NCBI GenBank assembly: GCA_024196135.1
Contig: JAMQCK010000292.1
Location: 1-30,340 of the forward strand
Direction: 5' to 3'
Length of the DNA: 30,340 bases
Source of the DNA: Pleurotus ostreatus/Saccharomyces cerevisiae fusant
Taxonomy: Eukaryota; Opisthokonta
Shown here: positions 1 through 10,691 of the stretch, piece by piece
How the letters are laid out: each line of letters begins with the position of its first letter
How positions within the stretch are numbered: position 1 is the stretch's first letter
The notes under the pieces: model-generated
What the model saw: the letters and a program-made list of their open reading frames with translations, nothing else
What the model was told of the DNA's origin: nothing
The model's database searches: none
Made by a program: the position numbers and the translations under genes

Positions 1-326
1 CGCTCATGGCGTTGGCGCTACACTGCCCGAAACTACAGGCGCTTACACTTCCGCTGGAACTCATCGGCGTACCGGAACTCAAGAACTTCTACGCGACCAG
101 TCAGGCTAGATGTGCGTTGCGATATCTCGCGGCGGGGAGAGGGCGCGCCCCAGACCCCATGGCAGCTGCGAGCTTTCTGGTTGAAATCTTCCCAATGTTG
201 GAGCAAGTGTCCTTCAGGGCAGAATTGACGAGAGGGGAGTATGGCTCAGGGAAATCGGTAGCAGAGACTGAGTGGATAGAGGTCGCGGGTGTCCTTGCGA
301 CGGGGGCACAGTGGGGCGCGTCTTGA
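1..326 (+). CDS. C-terminal part of an F-box/LRR-like protein (5' end outside window)
   Basis: The frame is open from the window edge and ends with TGA at 324-326, giving about 108 residues. The pattern 'HCPKLQALTLPLEL' followed by 'FLVEIFPMLEQVSF' resembles the closing leucine-rich repeats of the large Agaricomycete F-box family, in which the last repeats discuss a fixed set of L/I positions and end shortly after an 'iFP.le.v' segment. No F-box is visible because the start lies outside the window. If the assignment is right, the protein would be a substrate adaptor of an SCF ubiquitin ligase. The family call rests on repeat rhythm only and could be wrong; the open frame itself is clear. Other F-box-like genes lie at 7321, 25422 and 29489 in this window. 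Confidence 0.5.
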   Translation, partial: LMALALHCPKLQALTLPLELIGVPELKNFYATSQARCALRYLAAGRGRAPDPMAAASFLVEIFPMLEQVSFRAELTRGEYGSGKSVAETEWIEVAGVLATGAQWGAS

Positions 327-1188
327 TGATGCTGTGGATTCGTGCGTTGGGTGACGCCTGCATATAGATATTCTGTGTACAATCGGCTTGATGTACCCTT
401 GGATGTACGCCCCTTCACGGAAAGTATCTAGGTCGATGAACTACAGCATGCTGTATAAGCATACAAGGCCGCGGCCCTTCGGACGACATTATAACGCGAG
501 GACGGGACTGCGATAATCTGGTTGGAGGCCCTTTTATATTCTCGCGTTTTGATTGTATCCCGCTTTCGAAGACACTGCCCTTCGCGGAGAAAATCGTCCT
601 CGTCGCTTCTACCGCGACTCTTGTCAGTTCCTACTGGTAACTGCTCCACGGTATATCTGTCCAAGGTGACGTACTAGTCAATTCACGCTGGCTGTTGCTG
701 GAAAGGCGATTCTGCTGGTCGTTCAAGAAGCGCTAACCGCGCGTCTGGCTCAGTGAATAAGTATTTCGCGGTCAAGTCTTTGCAAGATATTCGTTCGCTT
801 AGATGTGTATATATATCCTCTGATGTTCTTCCTGCGCTGCTTTGGATGAACGAGACGAGGAAGGAATCCTGCGGGCAGGAGACGCAAGTCGAACCGAGGC
901 ACAGCCTTCCGGGCGTGATGGGGGCCCGCCGGACCGGAAAGCGGTGCCGGCCGGGGAGTGCCGCGTGGCTTAGTCAGCAAGCGAGACGACAACGAGGGAT
1001 TGAAACGGCGCTTGAAAACAACCAGCTCGTCGTCGCTGCCTGTGCTGTCCTCGACCAGCTCCTCATCGCTTTCGCCGCCGACGTCGCCGTTCCCGTTACC
1101 GTCGTCGACTCCTCGTACCGCAAGACCGCCCGCATCCGCCACCGCGCGACCCTCACGCCCCACGCCCCCAACAGCCTAGAAGGATACG
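327..1188. other. Intergenic region with the presumed Rho1 promoter and leader
   Basis: No open frame here has family features. From about 1020 to 1180 the plus strand is pyrimidine-rich (repeated tcgtcg, cctc and ccgtc words), which is common just upstream of fungal housekeeping genes and probably covers the Rho1 transcription start and 5' leader. Several short overlapping frames exist on both strands in this stretch, but they are low-complexity shadows of the same CT-rich tract. I see no clear TATA box. Confidence 0.4.
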
Positions 1189-2585
1189 ATGGCCGAACTC
1201 CGCAGGAAGCTTGTCATTGTCGGTGATGGTGCTTGTGGAAAGGTGCGTGTCTGCGTGCGCTGGATGCAGTTCTTGGTGGCGGGCAGCAACGGAGAACCAC
1301 GAATGGCGGCGAACGCGCCACGCAGGGAGGATGTCATCGGTTGCCGAACCGCCTGCGCGCATGCCGCTGGCGAGCGGGTGGCTTTGCTCGTCTACTCGAC
1401 GGGCTCATAGGCTATGACCGTACGACTGGCGGCCGTTATGTTGGGAATGGGATGTGCACGGTCGATATGCGCCCGCTGGCGAGATACGTCAGCAAGACGC
1501 GCATATGCGCTGCGAAGCCGCGTCGCGCAGCCGAGACGCACATCCTCATGTCTGCTGTCCCTCAGTCCTCGCTGCCACGGCCAGTGCCGTGGTAGCTGCC
1601 GCCCGCCCCTCCACCTCGATGCCTTGCGTTACATTCGAGATGCTGACCACTCTTTGTAGACATGTTTGCTTATCGTCTTCTCCAAAGGCACCTTCCCTGA
1701 GGTGAGTATCCCTCTACAGTCATCGCCCTCTGTCGACCTTCCCATATCTGCGACTCTCCGACGCACCGACTGACGCGCATTCCTCAGGTGTACGTCCCGA
1801 CCGTCTTCGAGAACTATGTCGCGGACGTAGAGGTCGACGGCAAGCACGTTGAGCTGGCGCTCTGGGATACCGCCGGGCAGGAAGACTATGATCGTCTTCG
1901 TCCCCTCTCATACCCGGACTCTCATGTGAGTCATCCCATGTCCTTCGACCTCCCTCGGCAGCGTCTCTCCCTCGGACCCCTGTCGCACGACAACCCCAGC
2001 ATGCCTTCACCTCGTGGTGATGACTGCTATTTGACATCATTCCTCCCCGTCATCTGCGGTGAATACAATACTAACATCCATGTCTAGGTTATCCTCATCT
2101 GTTTCGCGGTCGACTCGCCCGACTCTTTGGACAACGTGCAGGAGAAGGTGCGTTGCCTGCGCGACCGCCTGCCACACAAGCTTACCGTCCTTGTAGTGGT
2201 ACTCCGAAGTTACGCACTTCTGCAATGGCCTCCCTATCATTCTCGTTGGTCTGAAGAAGGATCTCCGCCGTGACCCTCGTGTCATCGAGGAGCTCCGGCG
2301 CACCAACCAGCGGCCGGTTACCCCTGAGGAGGTGCGTCCTGACCCTCATTCTCCCGAAGCAGCGTTGACATTCTATCAAGGGTATGGCCGTCGCCCAGAA
2401 GATCAACGCGAAGCACTACCTCGAGTGCTCAGCCAAGTACGTGGACGCGCGATGTTGTTCTTCTCGCATGCTGATCGAACCCCAGGACCGGCGAGGGCGT
2501 GCGCGAGGTCTTCCAGTACGCGACGCGCGCGGCGCTGACGAGCCGACCGGGCAAGAGCAAGAAGTCCGGCTGCACCGTTCTCTAA
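1189..2585 (+). CDS. rho1: Rho1-type small GTPase
   Basis: Rho-family GTPase, a molecular switch at the plasma membrane that in fungi activates beta-1,3-glucan synthase, protein kinase C and actin polarity. I join seven exons: 1189-1242, 1660-1701, 1788-1925, 2088-2147, 2197-2331, 2381-2436 and 2486-2585, all at GT..AG sites with consistent phase, giving 194 residues, the normal length. The P-loop GDGACGKT is at residues 12-19, the effector threonine is T37 in VPTVFENY, and the switch II motif WDTAGQE begins at W58, so Q63 matches the catalytic glutamine of RhoA. The ECSAK motif lies near residue 160. The protein ends in CTVL, a CaaX box whose final Leu predicts geranylgeranylation. The start is unambiguous because [14 protein letters not shown] is the family N-terminus. 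Intron 1 (417 nt) is long for this locus. No lesion is seen. Confidence 0.96.
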
Positions 2586-4755
2586 GGTGCCGCGCATCGG
2601 TGCCGTCGCGACGGAGAGCTGGTCATGAGAGGCGTAGCTAACGTATGTGTACGCGTCTTTAACGCCTTCCCTTTCCCCGCCCCAAGGATGCTTTTGTTTT
2701 CGGATCACGTATGTATGGTACTGGCTTAATGCGTTGTTGGCAGCGCGGTGGGAGTGCAGTGTGTGGACTGGGCGCGCGGTGGATGGGAGGTACGGTCCTG
2801 GGCGGCTCGCAGCATCGTCCGTGTTCGTGTCTCTGCTTTGTCTTCCCGCCGTCGTACATGGTACATGCTATCCACTCATCGCGGACGACGGCCATTCAAG
2901 CTTCTCTCTACTTTCCTTCTCATTTATCCTCCTCATCCACGATACGTACATCTGCCATACCCTCGATACAGATATATTGAATGCCCCTCAGCGATTCTTT
3001 TGACCCCGAGATGACCGTATTATGTGCTTGTGAATGATTCGACTTTGCTTTGCTGCTGCGTGTGGCGCGAATATGAGGGATACGGCGACGAGGAGTGTTG
3101 GCTTCAACCGCGTCGACGCGGGGCACTGCGATAGTTCATGAGCTAAGACCCGCGAGTGATCTTGTCGTTGCTGCTGACGCGTGCGAGTAAGTCCATGCGA
3201 GGCACCTACTGTGACCCTTACTGGTGGGTAACTGCATTCAACTTCAGTGCTGCTGCTCATCTTCGTCCTTTCAGCATGGTGCGCTCGCATCAACCATTGG
3301 CAGCCCGCGCGACGATAGGCCGTCCCGGAGGGGTGCGAGGGGAAGTCTAGACGCGGTTCATTGTACGTGCCCAGGGAGCGTCGGGCTCTTGTGCATGCCT
3401 GCGGGTCACCGGGCGCAGCGGCGAGGTCGTCCATGTCCAAAAGTTTGGCGTTGCAGCCTAAGTCGAAGGCTTCGCGCTCGGTCTAGGTCTTGCTCGCAAG
3501 CAAAGTAATTCCACTCGCGAATTCGAGGTGAGAACATATCGTGTATGCAATGACCGCGACCGACACTCGCGCACGGCAGCTTGGTACGGCTCAGAGTGCG
3601 CCTTCAGTGGGTCGCACTCTTTTGCATATACGCTCGTTTGCTGACTCTCGTCGTAGACTCATCTAACTATATGCTCCATGTCGAGCTCGTCGCGAGGCGC
3701 GCCTAAAGTCTCAAGCGCAGGGGTCGCCAGGCTTACGAGAAGCGCTCTGCTTGCAGACGCGCGCGCACGCATGAGGGGCTTGAGCGGGGTGATGTTTGTA
3801 TAGGTGCCGCAATCCGTTTAGCTCGACGAGCGTCGCTGACTACTTGCTAACTTAGTTCTCCGTGGACAGAACAGATGGTACTCTTTAGCCTCGTCTCTCT
3901 TTCGGGGGAAACACAAGGCAGTTGGAGATGTATGGAGCTATGCCGCTTCGGCGTCGCCCAGCGGTATCTTGGGCTGGATGATGCATCGCCCACTGGCCAG
4001 GACTGAAGAAAGGCGACGGGGACACGATGCAAGCCGCGCCAATTACAGGAATAGCGAAGGTTGCCTGACTGAGAAGAGACAAGTAGCGTATCGCATACCA
4101 GCTCGGCAGCGCTCGTCACTGCGGAATGCCCCGCTAATGCTCAGAGCGCGCTACAGGTGAGCTGCGCCCGGCCTTAACGAAGGTCACTTGTACTCCAAGG
4201 GGCTGATACTGACGCGCTTGTGTTGGACGCGAAGTCTAAGCGGGTGAAGTTGCTGCGCGGTCAGTAGCGTGGGTTCCCCGCCGCGCGAAGTTCTCGAGGA
4301 TCGCGAGGAAGCTGTGCATCAGCGGTGAGGGATTGCACTAGGAGACAATAATTTGGCCGACGCGGATTCAGAATCACGACCTGCCGACGCTTGAGGACGA
4401 TAGTAAGAAAAGGACCTCGGACAGGAAAAGATTGCAGATGGCCCTCTGCTTTTACCACTGCGACTTAGAGGACTTGATTACGTACTTCGCGGTCTTTTAG
4501 TTGGAGAACGTAGCTCAAGAACTTCGCAGCCATCTATCACCCTTCGAATTTACCACTGAGAGGCGGCGACATCTATTCAAAGAGAAGTATATCCGTACTT
4601 CGTACACAGATCTCTAGCTCGAAAGCCATGCGATACATCAGAAGCCAGGACGAGCCGTACACGCCACGAAGCCCCCATCGCTTCAATCTCTACCCCTAGC
4701 GTCAGCCAATCGTCGTCTCGAAATAACATCAACACTCACTTGACTCGCGCTCCGC
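2586..4755. other. Intergenic region, no gene recognised
   Basis: About 2.2 kb between the convergent 3' ends of rho1 and the MFS gene. The first few hundred bases should hold the rho1 3' UTR. Open frames of 60-150 codons occur on both strands, but none shows a family motif, sensible splice extension or coding-like composition, so I call none. The part from about 4490 to 4755 should include the MFS 3' UTR, which runs on the minus strand. Confidence 0.4.
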
Positions 4756-6787
4756 TCAAGTCTCTATCCCTGCCGCCCGTACGCGCTGCCTCACCTCCAT
4801 GACCCATCCCATAATGACCACGACCGCCGCGCCCACGAAGCACGTCCCAGTGTAGATGATCACCTTCTCGTACCGCCCGTCCGCGACGTCGAAGCCGAGG
4901 TGGAGGGCGGAAGTGGTACCGTTCGACTCGCGAGCGGTCCGAAGTGCGGTCGACACCGGCGTCGAGAGGATGTTGCCGATGCCGCGCGTGGCGAGGAGCC
5001 AGCCGAAGAGCGTGGTGGAGAGGTTGGGGTCGTCTGCGAAGGAGGGTCGTGAGCAAATTTCAGGGTGCGGGTGATCTTACGGAATGGGGAAAAGTAGGTA
5101 GGGAAGAAGTACTCACTCGCCACCGGCTTGATGAATCCCGTCCACAGTGTCGCCCACCCAGCCGAGACGATGCCAAACGCAGCGCTGAAGACGATGAGTC
5201 CTGCGAAGGTGTACGAGAGGACACCCCATAGGACGAAGGAGACGATAGCGCTGAGGATGAGCATGCCGAGCCCGAGACCCCACGGGTCGAAGCGGTCGGA
5301 GAGGAGGCCGACGGCGAGACGACCGATGACTGAGGTAGCTGGAGAAGAAGTTGAGCAAGAGGTCGAAGGAGAGAATGAGGGCGAGGTGGGGGCACGCGAA
5401 GAGGAGATGGCGAACAAGCGGCGAAGATCAAGAGACACACCATTGAGGAGCGCCAAAGTCAAGTTCGACTTGCTCGCGCTGAGGTGGAGGTCGCTCGCGA
5501 AGGCTAATGTATTTCCGTCAGCACGTACGCACTCAACGTCGAAAAGCACTCACTTGGCAGCCAAAGAAGCGGCACGAAGTACCCGAACGCCTGCAGTATG
5601 TTCGTCGTGAGCAAGAGCATAAACGACGGCTCTTTCCACCATTCCCGCCGATGCCTCGGCGCGGGCCCGCGAACCGCCGTGTGCGCCTCCGGAAGTCGGC
5701 CCCTGACGAAGGGAAGGAAGGGCGCGAGGAATAAGAAGGTGGCGCCGGCGAAGATGCGGAGCGTGTTGGGGATGCCGAAGCGCGCTAGGAGCGGCGGGAA
5801 GGCAAGGGGGATGGCTATGCCGCCGACGGAGGTACCTAGTAAGTAGAGATGAGTAATTGAGGAGAAAAGGGCCTCTATTGATGAGGATTCACCAGCAAAC
5901 ATGACACCATTAGCGATGCCACGGCGCTCAATGAACCATTGAGACATGTAGAAAATGGTCGGCGCATAGATGATTGCTACATGAGTCAGTCAGACCGCGG
6001 TTCAAGTGCCTAAAGAAGCCGTACTTACATCCGCCGATGGAGTAGATGACACCTTGCAGCGCAAGTAATTGGTTCACCTACGACGGGATGAGTGCGCGCG
6101 ATGGGTTCGAAAGGATAGGTGCTCACTGTAGTCGCCCAGCTCGACGCGAGGATACTGATGGCGCACAGAACCGTGCCGGACCATACGAGCGGCCGAGCGC
6201 ATCGAGGATATCGACACAACAGAGGATTGATAGCGGGTGCTATACGCTTATAAGCGCGTAGTACGAAAAAGGGTGATTCTACCTACAGGCACAATGCATG
6301 ATCCCAGATACAATTGGGCCAATCAGTGCGAGAAGCGATGTCGCATTCCGCTGAGAAGAGTATTCCGGGTCGTCCAAGTAAGCTACGCGCGTCAGGCAGG
6401 GAAAGACTAGGAGCAGTAGATCTGCCTCACCATCAAGAAGCGTTCCGTAGGCTGTAGGGAATCCCCAGACGACTGTCTCTACCACGAATGCCGCCGCGAG
6501 CTGAACGACATTCGCATGAGCCAGCACTCATCCGACGCGCCAGAACTCACAAATGACCACGCGCCAAAGCCTCTGTCTACTGGCGGAAGCTGAGATACTC
6601 CCGATGCAGCGGAAAACTGCGTCGACGAGCGAGCGAGATTGAGTCTATCCGAGTCATCTTCCTCGACGACCTGCACCGTCGCGCTCGACTGGGGAAGGGG
6701 AGTACGCGTGGCTAATTCCACCTCGTCTTCCGCGAAAAAGTTCTTTTTTGATGATGCGCTCGCATGCTCGCTATAGGAGGAGATCAT
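4756..6787 (-). CDS. MFS transporter, monocarboxylate-porter-like
   Basis: Major facilitator superfamily permease of the fungal MCT/Mch-like type, a 12-helix plasma-membrane carrier for small organic acids or related metabolites; the substrate cannot be read from sequence. On the minus strand I join ten exons: 6787-6551, 6500-6431, 6382-6287, 6239-6127, 6077-6029, 5976-5893, 5835-5554, 5503-5441, 5338-5117 and 5033-4756. All phases agree, giving 497 residues. A polar N-terminal tail of about 75 residues precedes the first helix (FVVETVVWGFPTAYGTLL). The loop 'WFIERRGIANGVMFAGTSVG' is the hallmark of this subfamily, and 'LLSDRFDPWGLGLGM' is the second-half loop motif. The start is the first Met of the exon before helix 1. 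It faces away from the F-box pseudogene; no lesion is seen. Membership of a metabolic cluster with the nearby monooxygenase is only a possibility. Confidence 0.9.
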
Positions 6788-7320
6788 GGTAGGAAGCAAG
6801 GACTCGAATACGCTGCATGTACGCCGAGATAAGACGTAAGGCAGAACATGAAGCGCACGCCATTGGCCGCGGAGAACAAACAGAGCTCCTGAGTCACAAT
6901 CGGATCGACGGCCGACGCGCCACGTGTGACCGGGAGTCGCCGAGTATCTTCCGTCTCCTCCTTCATAGTAGTCAACGCCGCCCTTCGTTCCAAACGAATT
7001 CAGAATATTGACAGTAGGACGCGTTTTTCGGCTCAGCAGCTTGCTTTCTCCTTGCAACAATGTCTCGGTACGTGGTTGACATCGACTTCGTCGACACGAA
7101 TTGAAGGCGACCAGCATATCATGTAGACTCCCTACTCCGAACTCGACGCGAGACTGGAGTACGAGTCGAAGTCCACCATGAACTTTCCGGGCATGAAGCT
7201 TCTCCGCCGCTATTCTGTGCATGACGTAGACTCCGCCATACGGCGCGCTATCCGGGATAGTCCCCTTGGCTACTTTCCTTCTGCGCTGTTGAAGAGCACG
7301 ATCCCGACGACGCTTCAAGC
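6788..7320. other. Intergenic region upstream of the MFS gene
   Basis: It should hold the MFS promoter. A minus-strand frame stays open through it to 7357 in continuity with MFS exon 1, but it has no family pattern and the chosen MFS start already gives a normal transporter. On the plus strand a frame from about 7190 to 7350 (beginning MNFPGMKLLRRYSVH) is open and could be the decayed N-terminus of the F-box gene that follows; this is not secure. Confidence 0.35.
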
Positions 7321-8209
7321 GTGGTCTTTCGTATTGATCCGGCAACACTGCTAGCACTCGAGGTCATGTCGGCCATCTTCATGCACGTCTACGACGCGGC
7401 GCCCCTATCACGGCGCTCCGACCAGATCGCGCACTCGGTCGCATGTGTGAACAGGCAATGGCGTAGCATCGCGCTCGAGAGCCCCGCATTTGGGGGACTA
7501 TTTCCGTCGGCCATTGGACGGGGTGCCCAAGCGGCTACACCAGCCTGGCTCTGGCGCGCAGCAAGGAGATGCAGATCACCATCGCCTGCATCTTGACATC
7601 GGTGGACGTCCTCAAGGAGCTCATGCGCCAAGTCTTGCCGCACTCTGCACGGTAGAGGACTATATCATCCTCTCCTGTCCGCCGAACCTTTGGTCGGACC
7701 GCATCTCCTATGATTCAACTTTCGAGTCTGCGTTCCTAGACATCGGGTTGCCGACGTCCTGGGCATCAGTCCGTTCACCCTTCTCGAACACGCCAGCAAC
7801 GCGCGACGAATAGCGGTGTCGTGCAAGGATGGCTTTTTACCGCCTCGCGCTTCCGGTGTCGCAGTTCGTAACCGACTTGGAGGTCTCAACTCGAAGGGAA
7901 GTCCAGCTCTCCGACTTTCTCGTCGCGCTCAAGTCACTGCCAAACATGCGAAACTTGGAGTTCACCTAACCCTTGTGGTTCCCCGGCTCTCCTGCGTCGG
8001 GCGAAGTCGTGCTGTCAGTGCTCACGTCCTCGACAATGGCTGCAGCTGGCTACTCTCTTCTCGAATTGATCGTTGCGCCCGCGCTGCAGACGGTGACATT
8101 CAGAGACGAGGAGTACGGCAGCTATAGCGGTCTCTCTTTCGAGGTATATAGAGCGCGGTGTTCCATTTGGCATGACATTGCGCCGCTTGGAGCTCGTTTC
8201 GAGCAATGA
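7321..8209 (+). pseudogene. F-box-like gene, broken by frameshifts
   Basis: The segment 'LALEVMSAIFMHVYDAAP', followed by 'IAHSVACVNRQWRSIALES', is a recognisable F-box: hydrophobic pairs, then C..V...W..IA...P. Right after it the expected 'SPALWGT' reads as 'SPAFGGL', and the family pattern continues one frame over (TISVGHWTGCPSGYTSLAL, then ILTSVDVLKELMRQVL), implying a one-base deletion near 7490. A TAG then falls near 7650, and the text continues in another frame (VEDYIILSCPPNLWSDRIS), with further shifts near 7740 and 7830 before an LRR-like stretch (DFLVALKSLPNMRNLEFT). No start ATG is evident. At least three separate disruptions make this a pseudogene rather than an intron-rich gene, since none coincides with GT..AG signals. 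The boundaries are approximate; the tail may reach about 8450. Confidence 0.6.
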
Positions 8210-8479
8210 CTCTGGGTCGGCTTCTTGGCCGCGCGAATCTAGACCCGACTACACTGCTTATACCACCTCTCACGCAACGCGGTCGTGGCCATCCCCATGC
8301 GCTTCACGCCGCACAATGTGGCACTCACGCTCGGCATCGCGGTGACTACTTCCTGCTGCTTTCCTTTTTCATCTTTGCCACCATCTTTCGGAGCACCCGC
8401 TATGGGACGATGCCGACTTCTGGTGAGCGCTCTTGGTCGGTCAGGCTTCGCGGGACTGACGCCGATTGTTACGTGAAGT

Positions 8480-9806
8480 GGCGCCGGAATCGGAGGACTC
8501 GTAGCCGCGCTCTGTCTAGCGCGCTACCCAGACATAGACATTACGGTCTACGAGGGCGCTTCTCGACTCGCGGAGGTGGGCGCGGGTATTGGCTTTTGGC
8601 CGAGTAAGTGCAAATCATCCGCGAAGCTGTATCTGGCTGAATGTGGTTAGGACCTAGGGAAATTCTCAAGCGGCTCGGATTGGAGAAGGAGCTGATGGAG
8701 CGCTCATGCGTTGAGTCGGGGGAAGAAGAAGGTAAGCTGTATGGTATACATGCGCGTCCTTGCTGCTAACGAAGGAGTGCAGATACGAAGTTTATTTGCC
8801 GTAAAAGCGACCAAGCCGAGGGCTATCATTTCTACACCATACAAGCCAAAGGCCAGTCTCTTCTCTACTTTGACGCAATTGGCTTTGCTAATCTCGTCGT
8901 CTTATCATTTCAGGCCGCCAGCTTCGCGTCCACCGCGCCGACTTCCAGACCGTCCTCGTCGCGCGCCTCAAGAAACTTGGCCGCGACAATGTCGTCTGCT
9001 CGAAGCGTCTCTCTTCCTACGGCGACGCGTCTTCTTCCTTTGACGCGCCCTCCACTACCTTTTCCGGCTCCTCTACCTCGTGCATCGCCTCTTGTCCCAC
9101 CCCTTCCTCGCCCTGCTCATCCACAACCCCCTACACTAACGCATCCTTCCACGCCCCATTCCCCCCAACTTCCCCCTCGTCCTCCTCCGACTTTTCTGCA
9201 CCTTCGACAATACCGTCGCCTTCCCCACCCGCCCTCGATCGTCCTGACGACCATCCCATCCATCTGCATTTCGAAGACGGCACCGTCGCGACGTGCGACG
9301 TACTCATCGGCGCGGACGGCCTTAAGTCGCGCGTGCGCGTCGGGATGATGGAGCGGATGGTGTCCGAGGCTACTCGACAGGCGGCGGGACCAGCAGGGGC
9401 TGAGGGGGAAGTTGAACGAGCGGTGGCGGCGGGGGGCAGGGAAGCTTGGGCGGAAGATGCGGGGGCTGGGTCCTGCGAAGGGAGACCGGCAGGGACAGAG
9501 GCGGAGGCGGAGGCGGGGGCGCTCGCGGCCGCAGCTCAGCCCGTCTGGAGCGGCTTCGTCGCGTACCGCGTGCTCATCTCGGCGGACAAGCTGAGAAGCG
9601 CGCGCCCGAGCACTCGCTGCTTTCGCACCCTATGCTAGTGAGTTTCCTTCGCGCGCGTCATGGAAGAGGGCTGTATACTGACTTTCTGCTTATAGTACTT
9701 CGGGAAGAACGCGGTGTGTGTTGACGATGATATTTCCTCTTCTACGCCTGCTAAGGTCGAACTCCAGTGCATCGTCGGCTACTCCATCCAGAACGGCGCC
9801 TGCCTC
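8480..9806 (+). pseudogene. FAD-dependent monooxygenase (salicylate-hydroxylase-like), 5' half, cut by transposon
   Basis: N-terminal two-thirds of a class A flavoprotein monooxygenase, which uses NAD(P)H and O2 to hydroxylate aromatic or similar substrates. The dinucleotide-binding GAGIGGLVAALCLARYPDI starts at 8480, followed by VGAGIGFWP, then (after introns 8604-8650 and 8732-8782) RKSDQAEGYHFY, LRVHRADFQTVLVARL, the GADGLKSRVR motif, WSGFVAYRVLI, YFGKNA and CIVGYSIQNGACL. The last coding base, 9806, is the end of the 8-bp target duplication. The gene continues at 24113. Lesions: no acceptable first exon (an in-frame TGA precedes the glycine motif), an apparent loss of a GT donor near 8872, and a one-base deletion near 9593 (DKL to KRAPEHSLLSHPML lies one frame over). 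There is a long Ser/Pro-rich insert at about 9010-9225 and an Ala/Gly/Glu-rich insert at about 9350-9535. Confidence 0.8.
9799..9806. repeat. Target-site duplication, left copy (CCTGCCTC)
   Basis: CCTGCCTC here and at 24105-24112. The host reading frame is GCC TGC CTC up to 9806 and continues GAC GTC ATC from 24113, so keeping one copy and removing the rest restores N-G-A-C-L-D-V-I-F-F without a gap. Eight bases is, as I recall, the duplication length reported for Zisupton-type elements. Confidence 0.85.
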
Positions 9807-9911
9807 ACCATTGGCCGGGGCGATATCTAGATATTCCCTACCATGGCAGGGGGTCGTGTTACGATATTGCACTGCCGTGGCAGCACTGTCACCGCAGGGG
9901 CATATCTCGAT
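9807..9911 (+). repeat. Left terminal inverted repeat of the KDZ element
   Basis: Three blocks are shared, in order and at nearly equal distance from the end, with the reverse complement of 23999-24104: ATATCTAGATATT at 9823-9835, GGGGTCGTGTT-n-CGAT at 9850-9865, and TATCTCGAT at 9903-9911. The outermost 16 bases match only about half. Block spacing differs by one or two bases between the two ends. Confidence 0.8.
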
Positions 9912-10691
9912 GTCCCCACCAGTAAATATATGATTAGCTGCAATCGCGGTATACCTGGGTTTCTGGGGTATTTCGGCGTTTTCGCTGGGTTATTTGATGG
10001 TGACCGTCAGTATCTCCAAATGGGACGTAGCCCGATCGGCGCCGCTCGACCCCCCGCCGCGGCTGCACGTCCTAACAGCTCCTGTGCTCGTCTGGGATGT
10101 CAGCCACACACGATACATACACTGAATCATATGTAGGGTCGTCTATCCTATGTACGGTTTCCCGAGAGGGTACAGCGAGCGATGGGGCACAATAAATAGC
10201 TAGTGTGATACTTGTCGATGTAGGTGGCGAATGTTCTAGGGATATACAATGCAGCCTGTACGGCAAGCAAGGGTTGGCGGCGTTGAATGGAATGGCATCG
10301 ACGAGGTGATGAGGGGGCGGCAGTAGCTGGATCGCGACGGAAAGTCCAACAAGCGTGCCGGCTCCGCAGCGCACGGCACGCCACCTTGAAGATGCCCGGC
10401 GAGAGTCGATGGTCATGGCGGCGAACGCGGCGAACGAAGCGTGGCGGCGAACGAAGAGCATGATGGCGGGTAGGTCGGCAAGGCGGTGGGGACGAAATCA
10501 CGCCCCATTGAAAGAGGTGGGATAGCGGAGAAGGAGCAGCCGCGGAGATCGAAGATGATGAATGCGAGGAAGGCTGCGGTGGATGCGCTGCAAAGACGGG
10601 CCAGCGCACGGTGGAGTGGGCGAGATGACTGCCTTCGCGTGAGTTATGACGCAAAGTCGATGGCGGCACCAAACTCATAGTCGCTACCGCC
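9912..10691. other. Left-end non-coding region of the KDZ element
   Basis: Between the inverted repeat and the stop codon of the transposase gene. It should contain the transposase 3' UTR (minus strand). Frames of up to 195 codons occur on the minus strand, but their composition is that of shadow frames and they show no motif, so none is called. Confidence 0.4.

Noticed and set aside
2988..3440. 150-codon minus-strand frame in the rho1-MFS intergenic region
   Set aside because: Arg/His/Ser-rich text without family features and no supporting introns or conserved blocks.
6479..7357. 292-codon minus-strand open frame upstream of and through MFS exon 1
   Set aside because: Only its last part (from the Met at 6787) matches a transporter N-terminus; the upstream part has no family pattern and would make the cytosolic tail abnormally long.
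9823..9835. ATATCTAGATATT occurs as a 13-bp direct repeat (also 24076-24088) and looks like a target-site duplication
   Set aside because: Its core is a palindrome, so it appears direct and inverted alike, and it sits at matched depth within both inverted-repeat ends. Taking it as the duplication would leave a TAG in the rejoined monooxygenase frame; CCTGCCTC restores the protein exactly.
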